From contig WPDH01000018.1 of NCBI GenBank assembly GCA_019137255.1, forward strand, positions 496,001-560,000: 64,000 nucleotides of DNA, in the 5' to 3' direction. Positions 8,654 to 19,578 of the stretch are shown in pieces; position 1 is the first letter of the stretch; every line of letters starts with the position of its first letter. Source of the stretch: Corinectria fuckeliana. Its lineage: Eukaryota; Ascomycota; Sordariomycetes; Hypocreales; Nectriaceae. A model generated the notes under the pieces. It searched no databases and was not told the DNA's origin. It was given only the letters and a program-made list of their open reading frames with translations. A program made the position numbers and the translations under genes.

Positions 8654-10425
8654 ATGCATCATGTATCGTGGCGAGCCTTCGGACAATCCTTCAGCTTCAT
8701 GGTCTCAGGCCGTGCTTCTTTTCGCACCATGGCATCCCCGGTCCGCTCCTACAATGTACCAGCCAAAACCCCCCGGTTTCTCCATCCGAATCCTTGTCTC
8801 GCTGCCGGTCTGAGTGCCGTTGCTGACCCTTGCTCTACCCTGTTAGGATGCCATCGACGCGCTGAACTCGCTGCAGACGCCCTTCGATATCATCGAGGCT
8901 CGCCGAAAGGCCGGCATCAGGCCTGACGCTGTGTCGATCAAGGAGATGAGGGCCTATCTTCATCGAATCGGGTACTCGGTGAGACGCACCTTGAAAATGC
9001 CCGTCATGCTACACCGAGCTCCCAGACTAACACGCTCACCCCAGCCTGCGGATCTGGACCGTCTCAACATCGTCCATGTGGCGGGAACAAAGGGGAAGGG
9101 CAGTACGTGCGCCTTTGTCGACTCCATCCTCGCCCAGTATCAGCGCACCGTCGCCGTCCCCGGCAAGACGGGTCTTTTCACGTCGCCTCACCTCATTGCC
9201 GTGCGGGAGCGCATACGCATCAACTCGAGGCCCATCTCCGAGGCGCTCTTTGCGAAGTACTTCTTCGAGGTGTGGGACCGGCTCGAGTCGTCCGTCGCGG
9301 CGGAAGATGATGCCGCCCTCGTGACCCCGCGACCCATCTATGCCCGCTACCTGACCCTCATGAGCTGGCATGTCTTCCTCCAGGAAGGGGTGGACGTGGC
9401 AGTGTACGAGACCGGCATCGGCGGCGAGTTCGACGCTACAAACGTCGTCGAGAGGCCAGTGGCGTCGGGCATCAGCACGCTCGCCATCGACCACGTCTTT
9501 GCGCTCGGCAACACGGTGGGCAAGATCGCATGGCACAAGGCCGGCATCATGAAAACCGGCAGCCCGGCCTTCACTATCGAGCAAGTCCCCGAAGCCGCCG
9601 ACGTGCTGAAGGAAAGAGCCGTAGAGAAGAAGGTCGACCTCCAAGCGTTGGAGGTTGACCCCAGGCTGAGCGTCGTCGAGATCCGACCGGATGCCGCGTT
9701 CCAGAAGCGGAATGCCTCCTTGGCCGTCGCCCTGGCGGAGACCGCACTCCAGAAGCTGGGCGTCCCTATCCCGTCCAGGACAGAACCCCTCTCGCGAGAG
9801 TTTGTAGATGGCCTTGAGAAGGTTGTCTGGAGAGGCCGCTGCGAGGTCAAGCCCGAGGGCAAGGTGACGTGGCACGTCGATGGCGCTCACACAGCCGATA
9901 GTCTGAAGATGTCGGCGAAGTGGTTCCACGATGAAATCTCAGGTCGGTAAGTAGAATCTGTTGTCCTTGCTACCCATATGATCGTAGGTAAATCCTAACC
10001 ATCTCCCCAGTCCTGGGCCCCGTATCATGATCTTCAACCAACAAGGCCGCTCCGAGGCCGTCGACTTTCTCGGGTCCATTCAAAAAGCCACCAGACGCGA
10101 GGGCAAACCCGCCTTCGACCATGTCGTCTTCTGCACAAACGTCACCTACGCTACGACGGGCTACAAGCGGGACTTCGTCAACCGCCAGTTCGACCCGGCA
10201 GACATCGACAAGATGACGGTGCAGCATCGCTTCGCGGAGAAGTGGTCACTAATCGACCCGGACGCCGCCGTCAAGGTCATGCCGACCATCGAACAGTCCA
10301 TTGACTACGCGCGGCAGCTCGGCGAGGGGCTCCCGGAGGGCGAGTCGGTGCAGGCCTTCATCACAGGGAGCTTGCACCTGGTCGGTGGCGCATTGGGGAT
10401 ATTGGAAAGGGCCGATGTTCTGTAA
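8654..10425 (+). CDS. Folylpolyglutamate synthase (paralogue A, four exons)
   Basis: FPGS ligates glutamates onto tetrahydrofolates using ATP, retaining folates in cytosol and mitochondria. Exons: 8654-8755, 8847-8978, 9045-9946 and 10011-10425; introns of 91, 66 and 64 bp. From the ATG at 8729 (MASPVRSYNDAIDALNSLQT) the protein has 491 residues. Two in-frame ATGs upstream (8654, 8699) add up to 25 residues, basic and Ser/Phe-rich with no acidic residue, resembling a mitochondrial presequence, so dual targeting by alternative starts is likely. The Mur-ligase P-loop HVAGTKGKGS is at residues 64-73 of the short form, followed by FTSPHLIAVRERI, ETGIGGEFDATN, the Mg/ATP region WHKAG and the C-terminal ITGSLHLVGG. 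The gene converges on a second FPGS gene 46 bp away. Confidence 0.93.
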
Positions 10426-10471
10426 GCTATGGATGGGATATAGGGCATAGATAAACGGCAAGACATCTAAG

Positions 10472-12013
10472 CTACAATAGACTCTCGGGCTCCAGGGCTC
10501 GCAAGATACCCCCCACGAGATGTAGACTCCCCGTCACCAAGACCTTGTGGTCTGGTCCTTTACGGTCAGCGATTCGTCTCGCCTCGGCCACTGTGTCTTG
10601 TATGTTATCTAGAGCCTCCGTACTGCATCCCGCGACCACATTACTCATAAGGCGAGCGGCGCGGTGTTGCACATCCAGGTCCCTTACTTCACCCTTTGTA
10701 GGGCTTTCCTGGTCGTTCCTCGTGAAGAGGGCATGGCCGAAGACGTCGTCTCTCCCCGTCGCTTGTTCAATGGCAGCAAGAAATACCGCCAGGAGCTCCG
10801 AAGCATCCCTATCCTGCTGGTTGAAGACAAGCGTGGCCGTCTCGCCAGGGCCGAGGGCTTGGGCAAACCACATGGCCACCTGCTGCAGGCTATCCTTTGT
10901 GTGCGCACCGTCGAGGTACCAGCCGACACGGCCGTCCTGGATAGTCTCGCACCGCCCTCGCAACGATGCCTCTCTCAGGCCCTTGACCATCTTGACGGGG
11001 AGGTCTTGCAACGCCGTCGCGGGTTCGGCGCCCATGCCAAGATGTTCCCGGACGGCGAGGACGGCCAACGCCTGGTTGTACTTCTGGAAATCGCCAGCGA
11101 GCTTGCCTTGCACGCCTCCCCATTGCTCGACGAGTTTGTCGTCCAGCTCGACTAGTTGAGCGTTTCTCTCTGTCGCCCTTGAGCGAAGAACCTCCCTGAC
11201 GCCAGGCTGCTCATCTATCTTCCGCACGAAGCCCCTGACGCCGGGCTTGAGAATCCCCGCCTTGTGCCAAGTGATCTCCTCGACGGTGTCTCCCAGCATG
11301 GCGACGTGATCGATGCCCAACTGTGTAATCACGGCTGAAGAGACAGCGTCGGGAGGGAGCACGTTCGTGGCGTCGTACTCGCCTCCGATGCCACACTCCA
11401 AGACGACGCAATCTACCTTCTCTTTCAAGAAGACATGCCAGGCTAGGATTGTCAAGAATCGAAAGAAGAAGGGCTTCGATGCCGGCCCCTCTGCCTCAGC
11501 CGCGTCCATTCCCTCCTGCCTCGCCGCACCAGTGAAGCGATCCCACAGCTCGAAGAAAGCCCCCGTAAATGCGTCTTGCGAGACCGCCTTGCCCTGAATG
11601 GCGATGCGCTCCCGGACGCTGACGAGGTGCGGGCTCGTGTACGTGCCGACGGTGCCATACTCTCGCATCATCCCCGTTGCGAAGGCGCTCACGGAGCCCT
11701 TGCCCTTTGTGCCGGCGACGTGAATGTGCCGTAGGCGTGCGAGGTCCCGAGGCGTGTATCCAGCGCGGCGAAGCCAGACGCGCATCTCGGGGATGGCAGC
11801 GGCGTTGAGGTCTTGCGACGAGGGCCTTGGCGTGCCTGACGCAGCGGGCTTGTCGAAGAGGTTGGTGATCTGGCGATTTGAAGACAAGTGGGAGAGGAGG
11901 TTGAGAGCCTCGGAATAGTCGCGAGCCATGGTACTGATAAGCCGGCGGGTTGGCTGCCCTGCCAAGAGTCGTGTCGTGACGCAACCGCGAGGTAACGAAC
12001 TGTGACAGAACAT
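10472..12013 (-). CDS. Folylpolyglutamate synthase (paralogue B, intronless)
   Basis: A second complete FPGS, 513 residues in one exon. It keeps HVAGTKGKGS (about 98-107), YTSPHLVSVRERI, LECGIGGEYDATN, WHKAG and VTGSLHLVGG, so the active site appears intact. Residues 1-28 (rich in Arg, Ser and Thr, with no acidic residue) look like a mitochondrial presequence. A second ATG (codon 11927-11929, MARDYSEALN) could start a cytosolic form, the same layout as paralogue A. Compared with A it has an insertion of about 25 residues before the P-loop (NRQITNLFDKPAAS...), no introns, and moderate identity, so the duplication is old or one copy is divergent. It sits tail-to-tail with A. A dihydrofolate synthase role is less likely but possible for one copy. 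Confidence 0.92.
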   Translation of the reverse strand: MFCHSSLPRGCVTTRLLAGQPTRRLISTMARDYSEALNLLSHLSSNRQITNLFDKPAASGTPRPSSQDLNAAAIPEMRVWLRRAGYTPRDLARLRHIHVAGTKGKGSVSAFATGMMREYGTVGTYTSPHLVSVRERIAIQGKAVSQDAFTGAFFELWDRFTGAARQEGMDAAEAEGPASKPFFFRFLTILAWHVFLKEKVDCVVLECGIGGEYDATNVLPPDAVSSAVITQLGIDHVAMLGDTVEEITWHKAGILKPGVRGFVRKIDEQPGVREVLRSRATERNAQLVELDDKLVEQWGGVQGKLAGDFQKYNQALAVLAVREHLGMGAEPATALQDLPVKMVKGLREASLRGRCETIQDGRVGWYLDGAHTKDSLQQVAMWFAQALGPGETATLVFNQQDRDASELLAVFLAAIEQATGRDDVFGHALFTRNDQESPTKGEVRDLDVQHRAARLMSNVVAGCSTEALDNIQDTVAEARRIADRKGPDHKVLVTGSLHLVGGILRALEPESLL

Positions 12014-12444
12014 TACGCAGTAGGTTACAGCATTTTAGTGATTTCGACCTGTCCTTGTATATGCAGTAGACATGGAGCTCACGGAATTTAAGACACCCAG
12101 TCGAAGTTGAGCATAAAGGGCCACCAGACGTCAGGAAGTAAAGGTGTGAAAACCTCCGAGTGTGCTAGCAGCAGTTAATTATTGGTGGGGTTAGCATTTG
12201 CAACTGCATCCAGTCTACCAGTCTACTTTGTACAACCACATTACTATTTTACTGTTATACTATTACGGCACTTCTATGGTCATCCAGCTGGCAAACAAAA
12301 CCAAAAAGACGACCCTGGTTCAAAGTAATGCTTCAAATTGAGCATCACGCCTTCATTGTCTATTCCTATCTAATACACGGGCGGAAAACCCTCTCTAGAC
12401 GTCACAGCTGCAAGGCCCATTATACAGACAAACAAAAAAGCCCC
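12014..12444. other. Intergenic: FPGS-B promoter and mic60 3' flank
   Basis: AT-richer than its surroundings around 12170-12260, with TACTATTTTACTGTTATACT. There are no open frames of note and no repeat recognised. Confidence 0.45.
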
Positions 12445-14474
12445 TCAGTCCACTCGCAGGCTCTGTAGTCGCGCCTCCGTAGCAATGACCTGGTTAACCA
12501 CGTTAGCAACTTGTTAGTCAGTTGGGACATGAATGACAACTTACGTCAAGAGCTTGCTGGACCTCCAAAACCTTGCGAACCTCACCGAGCCAGTCCTTAC
12601 TCAAAGTCTTGGCCCAACCATCCAGACTCGTCATCTCTCGTGCCGCGGAATCCAGATCGCCTTCCTCCAGGTACGTTTGGGTACGCGTTAGGACGCTCTC
12701 CACATCGTCGCCGTCGGCAAGACCCTGCTTCTTGAACATGACGTGGCTCAGCACCCAGCTGGAAGCATGGCTGGCCACGCCCGCCTCGTCAGGGAGCAGC
12801 GAGGCCTTTCGGACCTCGTTGGCGACGCGGCGGAATCGGTCAATTAGCTGCGAGGAAGTAGGCACACCGCGCTGGTAGGCAGTGGGGTTCACTGAGGCGA
12901 TAGCGGCGTTGACAACGGGGTCGTCGGCAGCAATCTCTCGGAGGGCGACAAGCTCCCGGACGAAGGGCCGAGGGTGCTGGCTATCTTCCAGGCTCGCGCG
13001 CACAGCCTCGACGGCGACATGCAACTGCTGAGTCTGGAGGTTAGAGTCAACCACCTCGTTCCATCCGGTAGTGAGCTTTTCTAGGTCCGCAACAGCCGTC
13101 GACAGGTCGTTCAACTTGCCAAGGCGGCTCTCGCGCTCCTTCTCGACGTGCTGCTGAACCTCGCTGACGAATTCCTTCTTGAGAGCCACAGCCTGCTCAA
13201 GTAGCTGGTTTTGTAGCTTCTGCTCGTTGAGCTTCTGCTCACGCTCCAGCAGAGTCTTGACTCTGTCCTCGTAGTTGTCGCGGACCTGCTTCATCTCATC
13301 CTCGAAGTCCTTGCGCCACTGCATCTCTTGGGTCACCATAGTAGCCTCGACCCGGTCAATCAAATCAGTAGCGGCCTTGTCGAACTCTTCGATTTTGCCC
13401 CGGACTTGGCGAGCGGCCTTCTTCTCGAGCTCTCCCTTCATTTTCTTAAGCTTACCACCGACCTTGGCGACCTCACCCTTAGCCTTGTTAACGGATGAGG
13501 CGTAGCGACCATGGGCGCCGTCAGCGTTGATGACAAGGATGAGGTCGTTCAACATATGGACTACATCCTGGACGACAGGCTCCTTGGCATCGGCCAACGA
13601 AAGGAGATCAATTGGCTTCAAAGGAGGGAACTTGGAAGGCTCGTTGACCTCGGGGGCCTTGTATGCGGGATCGGGGTGAGAGGCCGGGACAGCGGGCTGC
13701 CGTTCAACAACATTGGGAGACACAGATGGGAGCTCAGCAGGCTTGGCAGTCTCTGCCGGCTTGGCCTCCTTGGTGTTAGGGGCAGCACTGGAGCGACGAC
13801 CAGCCTCACCTTGGTCGGCAACCCTCCAAGAGGCACCGCTCTGGGCCGGGATCTTGACCGCAGCAGTGGAATCCACATCCCGGGCCTTGAAAGCACCCTT
13901 GGGAAGATGGGGGAACTTCTTCTTGAACTCCATCTCCTCGAGGTACAGAACGGCCTGCTCTCCGAAGGGAACGTACTGGGTAAAGAAGTCGTGGAAGCTG
14001 TCGCTGATACGAGAATACCAGAGGCCACCGGCGAACCCAACAGCGCCCAGGAGGATCAGGGTGTACACAAAGTTTTTGAGCCTGCGGAAGAAGCCCTTCT
14101 TCTTGGGAGGCGGCGTAGGAGGCGTGGGCGGAGGGGGCGGCGTCTTGGGAACCTGGATCGTCGCGGCCTTAGTCTCGCCGACATCGTCAATGGTCGTCGG
14201 CTTAGGCACCCGCTCAGATGTGATGGTCTCGGAGGTCGGCAGGACGGGAGGCTTCGTGGGGTCAGAGTCGGGCTTGTGCTGGACAGCGTAGGATCGCTGC
14301 GAGGACGGGATCAGTTCGTCATTCGATAAGTTGGTAGACATGTTCTGAGACGCGACGTACCTGACCAAGGGAGCTGGCTCGCCGGCTCGCCGCGATGGGC
14401 CATTGGCGGGCGGCAGAGGCCGCTACGGACCTGCCGCCTAGTACCCTCGCGGAATGAAGCGATGTTCGCAACAT
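12445..14474 (-). CDS. mic60: MICOS complex subunit Mic60 (mitofilin/Fcj1)
   Basis: An inner-mitochondrial-membrane protein that shapes crista junctions within MICOS. Three exons: 14361-14474 (38 codons), 12545-14296, and 12445-12489 (15 codons with TGA); introns of 64 and 55 bp. The total is 636 residues. Exon 1 supplies the presequence (MLRTSLHSARVLGGRSVAAS...), which runs directly into RSYAVQHKPD. Next come a proline-rich stretch (KTPPPPPTPPTPPPKKKG), one membrane span (NFVYTLILLGAVGFAGGLWY, about residues 112-132), a long coiled coil (about 300-440), and the conserved mitofilin C-terminus. The small last exon restores the expected ending VIATEARLQSLRVD. Reading without the two introns gives an aberrant start and end, which supports the model. 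Confidence 0.93.
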
Positions 14475-15293
14475 GAGGGAATGCAATGGCGAACAAGGCG
14501 CTGGTGGTGATGCAGTTGGGTCCGGCTGGATGGAGTTGAGAGCTCAAAAACGCTCAGGGTAAAAGTTCGGCTATTGGCAGCTTCGGATCCGCCAGTGCGA
14601 CATGGAGCACGGCACTAAATGTTAGTGGTGCGATACGCTGAGGCACATGCCGAGCGGCAAGAACCGGGGCGATATTCAGATTGAACAGGACGACAAGAGA
14701 GTTAGGGAGCCGTGGAAAAAAACAATAGCAGGTAAGCCTGAGACTTTGGTGAAATTGGTATAGTTTATGTAGGACTGAGATTAACTGCATTGATATAAAG
14801 GCAGCCGGTGCTTGAACTATTGATCGCTTCGGCACGTCATCGACTCCTCCCTCGGCTCTTGGAAATAGCTGCCGCCATCAAACGCAGATGCGCACTCTAG
14901 TAACAGCCATCTATTGAGATGCTGGAATCCATGTGAAATGCTACAGAGCACCTCGTACAAAATCAACCTGCTATTCCATCTCAAGAACCACTCTATCATC
15001 TGGCGTGTCCCAACGATCCGACCCCGAACCAGCGATCGGCATCCATGGACCACCCAGACAGACTCCGTACAACCGCAACAAATTCAAGTTCGGTATTAAA
15101 ACGTATGGACTGTCCCACTCCAAACCCAAAGACTCCAAGGAATATATGACGCACCCCGACTCAGCAAGGCGAGTCGAGGCCTGAATGACGGCTAGTCTGC
15201 GCCTGGCTTCACGCTGACCATTCCGTTGTGATGGATTATCGGAGCCCAACAGAACATGGCCCCTGCTCTCGTGCCCCAGACACTGCGACGAAT
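14475..15293. other. Intergenic: mic60 promoter and rab5 3' flank
   Basis: The stretch next to 14474 is the mic60 5' region (CATCACCACCAG leader on the minus strand). The rest has only short frames with no family resemblance. No repeat was recognised. Confidence 0.45.
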
Positions 15294-16183
15294 CTAGCAG
15301 CTGCAAGGCCCGCTCATGTTGGTGTTGTTGTTCTCCGGGGCCAGACTGACGCCTGGTCGTTGTCCCGGGCGGGCGTGCCTAGGCCCGGCCTGGTCCAAGG
15401 GTAGCTTCTTGGCGATGGCTGTGAAGAGATTCTGGACATTCTCAGCGGTCTTAGCGGAGGTCTCGAAAAAGAGAAGACCGGCCTCGCGGGCATAGGCTTC
15501 AGCATCGGCAGTAGTGATAGCTCGCTTGTCGGGTTGCTCGGTGACCAAATCCAGCTTGTTGCCCGCAAGAGCGATGATGATGTTCTCGTTCGCCTGGCGT
15601 TGGAGCTCCTTGACCCACGCCTTTGCCTTGTCTAGTGATGCCTGGGCTTGGGTTAGTCTGGATTGGAGGAGATGGTTATAAAGAGGGCACTTACAGATTG
15701 GGTAATGTCATATACAACCACGGCGCAGTTGGCGTTTCGGTAGTACATGGGCGCCAGGGACTTGTAACGCTCCTGGCCAGCGGTGTCCCAGATCTCAAAC
15801 TTGACTGTGGTGTTTTCGTCCAGGGAAATGGTCTGGGTGAGGAAGGCAGCGCCGATGGTAGACTCGCGATAAGAATCGAATTGGTCCTGAAGAAACGATG
15901 AGTCGGGGTGCAATGACGGAGGAAATTCGGCTAGCAATTACCTTGACAAATCGCAGGACTATTGAGCTCTGAATAGATGGATTAGTTCGTCAATAAACTA
16001 TGAGAGTTGGTTGCGATTTACCTTTCCAACAGCAGACTCGCCTGTCATGGTGAATTAGCAAGACGGACGGGAATAGGACCGACGAGGTAGACGGAGGGGG
16101 AAAGTACCGAGAAGGACCAGCTTAAATTGCGCGAAACGGGTGTTGATGCCGCGGGTGCCGGCGGGGGGTGCTCGGGAGGCCAT
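15294..16183 (-). CDS. Rab5/Vps21-type endosomal small GTPase
   Basis: Controls early-endosome fusion. Five exons: 16108-16183, 16022-16041 (20 bp), 15942-15968 (27 bp), 15695-15886 and 15294-15641, with introns of 53-66 bp, giving 220 residues. The G-box motifs are all present: P-loop GESAVGKS (26-33), effector STIGAAF (50-56) typical of Rab5, WDTAGQE (74-80), the GNKLDL guanine loop and ETSAK. The chain ends in CSC, a CxC double geranylgeranylation signal. The C-terminal linker ([20 protein letters not shown]) is a standard variable region. Two consecutive microexons encode GESAVGK and SSIVLRFVK, so the nucleotide pocket depends on exact splicing. It is divergent from sac1 across 1.1 kb. 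Confidence 0.95.
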
Positions 16184-17309
16184 GATGCTGGGGGGGATCG
16201 GCGAGATGTCGAGATGAAGGGAATCGAAGAGTTACCACGATGTTGGTAGTGGCGGTATGGCTGGGCGTTGGGGAGTCGGACGTGGCCTAGACAACGGGGC
16301 GTGGAGCGCTCGGGTCGAGGGAGGGGGGGCAGCAGCTGACGTCGATAGCAGTGTAGCGCAAGCAGAGATGAATCAGGCGGTCGGTCGTTGATGGCGAGAA
16401 AGGCGACACGATCGTTCGGGTGTGTGAGGATGGATTTGGGAGAGAGGGCGACTTGATGGCGACGTCGTTGAAGAGACTAAGGTAATAAGTGACTGCCTTG
16501 GGCCTTGGGTGGCCAGGGCGGATGGTGAACGGTGAGTGGCTGGCGCACGAGGCACACCCGTCAGGTCAGGCAGGCCGCTGCTGCAGTGCTCTCAGTGCTG
16601 GGATAAAGAGGTACGTACCTATAAAATAGGCCCCATCCCCGGGGGTGGCGGTTCGTCTGGTCTACTACTAGTACTAAGTACCTTAGTAGTACGAAGTAGC
16701 AGTAAGTACGGAGCACCTACGGTACCTGTACGGAGTTGGGTCGGGACTGACGCACTCGTAATCTCTCAGAGTGGGAGCGATACGCAGTACATTACCGCTA
16801 CTTGTAGCACATGGACAGTATGGCAGCAGCAACGAGGCCATTCGCCCTTCGGTGCTCGTACTCGTAATGTACGCCACCACTCAGATGCTAGATGCCTTAT
16901 GTAAGCTGAGACCTGCAGCTCCCTGTGGCTCACCAAACTCGCCTAGCCTACTAGTATGCCTCCCGCTAATTACCAGTATGGCTCTCTCAGGTGGTGACGC
17001 GCGGGCCCATGCTTCCTTCCTTGCTTGAGGTGCCCGCTGCTTATATTGTATGTAGAAGACGTGGCGGAGCCAATGTGAGCTTCGCTGGCCTCACCACAGA
17101 CCACACCGTCTTGCAATCCCACCTCACGCCCACGTTGAGCTTCAACATCCTCCCGCCGGAACACGCTCCTTTTCCACTCCCACAAATAGCAGCGTTGGCT
17201 ACGGACCATCCCACGGCCGCCAGCAACTAAGGCTTCCCGGCCTCTCTAGTCCTTCCCTGGATTCCTGATTTCCTGGCTCCCAGAAGCCAGCCCGCTTCAC
17301 TGGCCCAAG
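16184..17309. promoter_or_regulatory. Divergent promoter region rab5 / sac1 with GTAC-rich cluster
   Basis: The rab5 leader lies at the left and the sac1 leader at the right. Between 16610 and 16760 there is a dense set of short TAC/GTAC motifs, including the inverted repeat TACTAAG-TAC-CTTAGTA near 16673-16690 and repeated TACGGAG near 16706-16735. No supported gene is present. Confidence 0.5.
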
Positions 17310-19578
17310 ATGGCGAAACTCCATGCGTCGAAGCTCCCATTCCGCGACATAAACGTCAAGGTCGCCAGCGACTCCTACACCTTCACTTCGCCCTCGTCTC
17401 CCGATGCGCCCTCCCTCATCATCGACCGCCCCACGGGCGACGTGCGCCTGAGTGAGGGCGGCGCTGGAACCGCCAAACGAGCGTCGCGCGTCTCCAGCAT
17501 CGCCGGTATTCTGGGAATCATCCAACTTAGGCTTGGTTCGTCACTGTCTTACCGCCATGAAGCTTGCACCCAGACTAGCGTTACTAACAACCTGTAGACA
17601 AATATGTCATCTTCATCAACAAGGCCCAGCCCATGGGCCGAGTCAAGGGCCACATGGTCTACAAGGTCGTCTCGACCGAGATCCTCCCCATGCGCGAGCG
17701 CCAAATCCACGACCCCGACGAGGATATCTTCATTGAGCTCCTCAAGACATTCATGGCCTCCGGTCCCATGTACTTCTCCTACTCCATCGATCTCACAAAC
17801 TCCTTCCAGCGCCAGGCTCAGGCCGACGCCTCCCAGCCCTTGTGGATGCAGGCCGACGATCGATTCTTCTTCAACAAGTACCTCCAGACAGACCTGATCA
17901 ACTTCCGCAACCGAGGGTCCCGATCTCAACCCGGCTCGCAATCCGGAATCGACCCTTACATCCTGCCATGCATCTTTGGCATGCTCGAGATCAAGCCCAC
18001 GACCTTCAAGAGCAACCCCCTGACGCTAGTTCTCATCTCCCGCCGATCGCGCCACCGCGGCGGAACCAGATACTTTACTCGCGGGGTAGACGAGGAAGGC
18101 CATGCCGCCAACTACAACGAGACGGAGCAGATCATCATCATAAATGACACAAACAGCGGTTTGGGGGGCTATGCGGGGAGCTCCGACATGCAGAGCGGCA
18201 AGTACGGCACTGGCGCTGGACAGGACATGCAGATATTCTCCTACGTCCAGACCCGCGGCAGTGTCCCCGCATACTGGGCCGAGATCAACAGCTTGCGCTA
18301 CGTTCCCAAGCTCCAGATCCGAGGTATCGAGGCCGGCTTCACGGCTGCCCAGAAGCACTTTGACGAGCAGATCCGCCTGTACGGCGACAATTACCTCATC
18401 AACTTGGTGAACCAGAAAGGCCGAGAGCGCCGAGTCAAGGACGCCTACGAGAAGATGGTAGAGATGCTTGTGTCCTCGCCCAAGGTACACCAGGAGGCCG
18501 ACCTCCTCACAGAGGAGAAGTTCACCACCATCCAGCCCCAGACGACGCGCCAGGAGTTTGACCGTCTGCACTACATCTACTTCGACTACCACAGCGAGAC
18601 CAAGGGCATGCGCATGGACAAGGCCTATGCCCTCATCGAGAGGCTGTCTGATGCCCTCGACAAACAGGGCTACTTCCGAGCCGTCGACACGCCCTCGAGC
18701 ATCGACGGCGGCATTGATGCCCGCAACTACCAGTCGAGCGTCATGCGCACCAACTGCATGGACTGCCTCGACCGTACCAATGTTGTCCAGAGCATGTTCG
18801 CGCGCCACATGCTCGACCGCATCTTCGAGGACCTAGGCTTCATGTCCCGCGGATCCTCCTTCCGCGATGAGGACGATGCCTTTGAGAACCTATTCCGCAA
18901 CCTATGGGCTGACAACGCCGACGTCATCTCCAACGCCTACTCGGGCACCGGGGCCATGAAGACGGATGTCACCCGCACCGGCAAGCGCACCAAGGTCGGC
19001 GCCCTCCAGGACGCACGCATCGGCATCACGCGATACTTCCGCAACAACTTCCTCGACGGGCCACGTCAAGACTCGTTCGACCTCTTCCTCGGCGTCTACC
19101 AGCCCGGCACCACCAACATCGGCACCACCCTCGTCTTCACCGACCGCCGGCCCGTCCTCATCCAGGCCATCCCTTATATCCTCGCATTCAGCGTCTTCAT
19201 CATCCTCGTCGGCCTCTTCACCCGCCGCGCACCGGACGCCAGCGTCCTGCCCATGCGCATCTTCCTCCTCTTCTGGGTGGCCATTGCTGCCTGGGCTTTT
19301 AGTTTTGTCTGGGGTCATGGCATGCTCTACGTAAGCTCCCTCCATTCTAAAGCTTTGCACGGCCCTACCCCTCACACAAGGCCCTGGATGCTAACCATAA
19401 ACTTCAGGTCAACTGGCCTCGCCTCAACCCCCGGCCATATGCCGTGGAGGGCTACAACGAGCACTATACAAAGGCACGCAAGGACACCTTTGTGGGCTCC
19501 TTCGTTTCCAAACACGAGAGGGGCCTCAGTGCGGCGCGTTACCTCAATGCAGAGGAGGGCAAGAAGAGGATCGAGTAG
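17310..19578 (+). CDS. sac1: Sac1-type phosphoinositide phosphatase
   Basis: An integral ER/Golgi phosphatase that hydrolyses PtdIns4P. Exons 17310-17535, 17598-19330 and 19408-19578 give 709 residues. Intron 1 uses a less usual GTTCGT donor but has an ideal ACTAAC branch site; intron 2 has GTAAGC. The N-terminal Sac domain carries the catalytic CX5R motif in NCMDCLDRTN (about residue 460). Near the C-terminus two membrane spans (PYILAFSVFIILVGLF and FLLFWVAIAAWAFSFVWG) are followed by a cytosolic tail supplied by exon 3 (VNWPRLNPRPYAVEGYNEHY...). The length is slightly above yeast Sac1 (about 620) because of loops near residues 240-290. It lies beside rab5, another membrane-identity factor, but with no evidence of co-regulation. 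Confidence 0.95.

Noticed and set aside
9036..9929. 297-codon frame antisense to FPGS paralogue A
   Set aside because: Complement of the conserved ligase exon; His/Asp/Arg-rich composition is a by-product.
13511..14329. 272-codon frame antisense to mic60
   Set aside because: Shadow of the mic60 coding sequence with no independent start context or domain.
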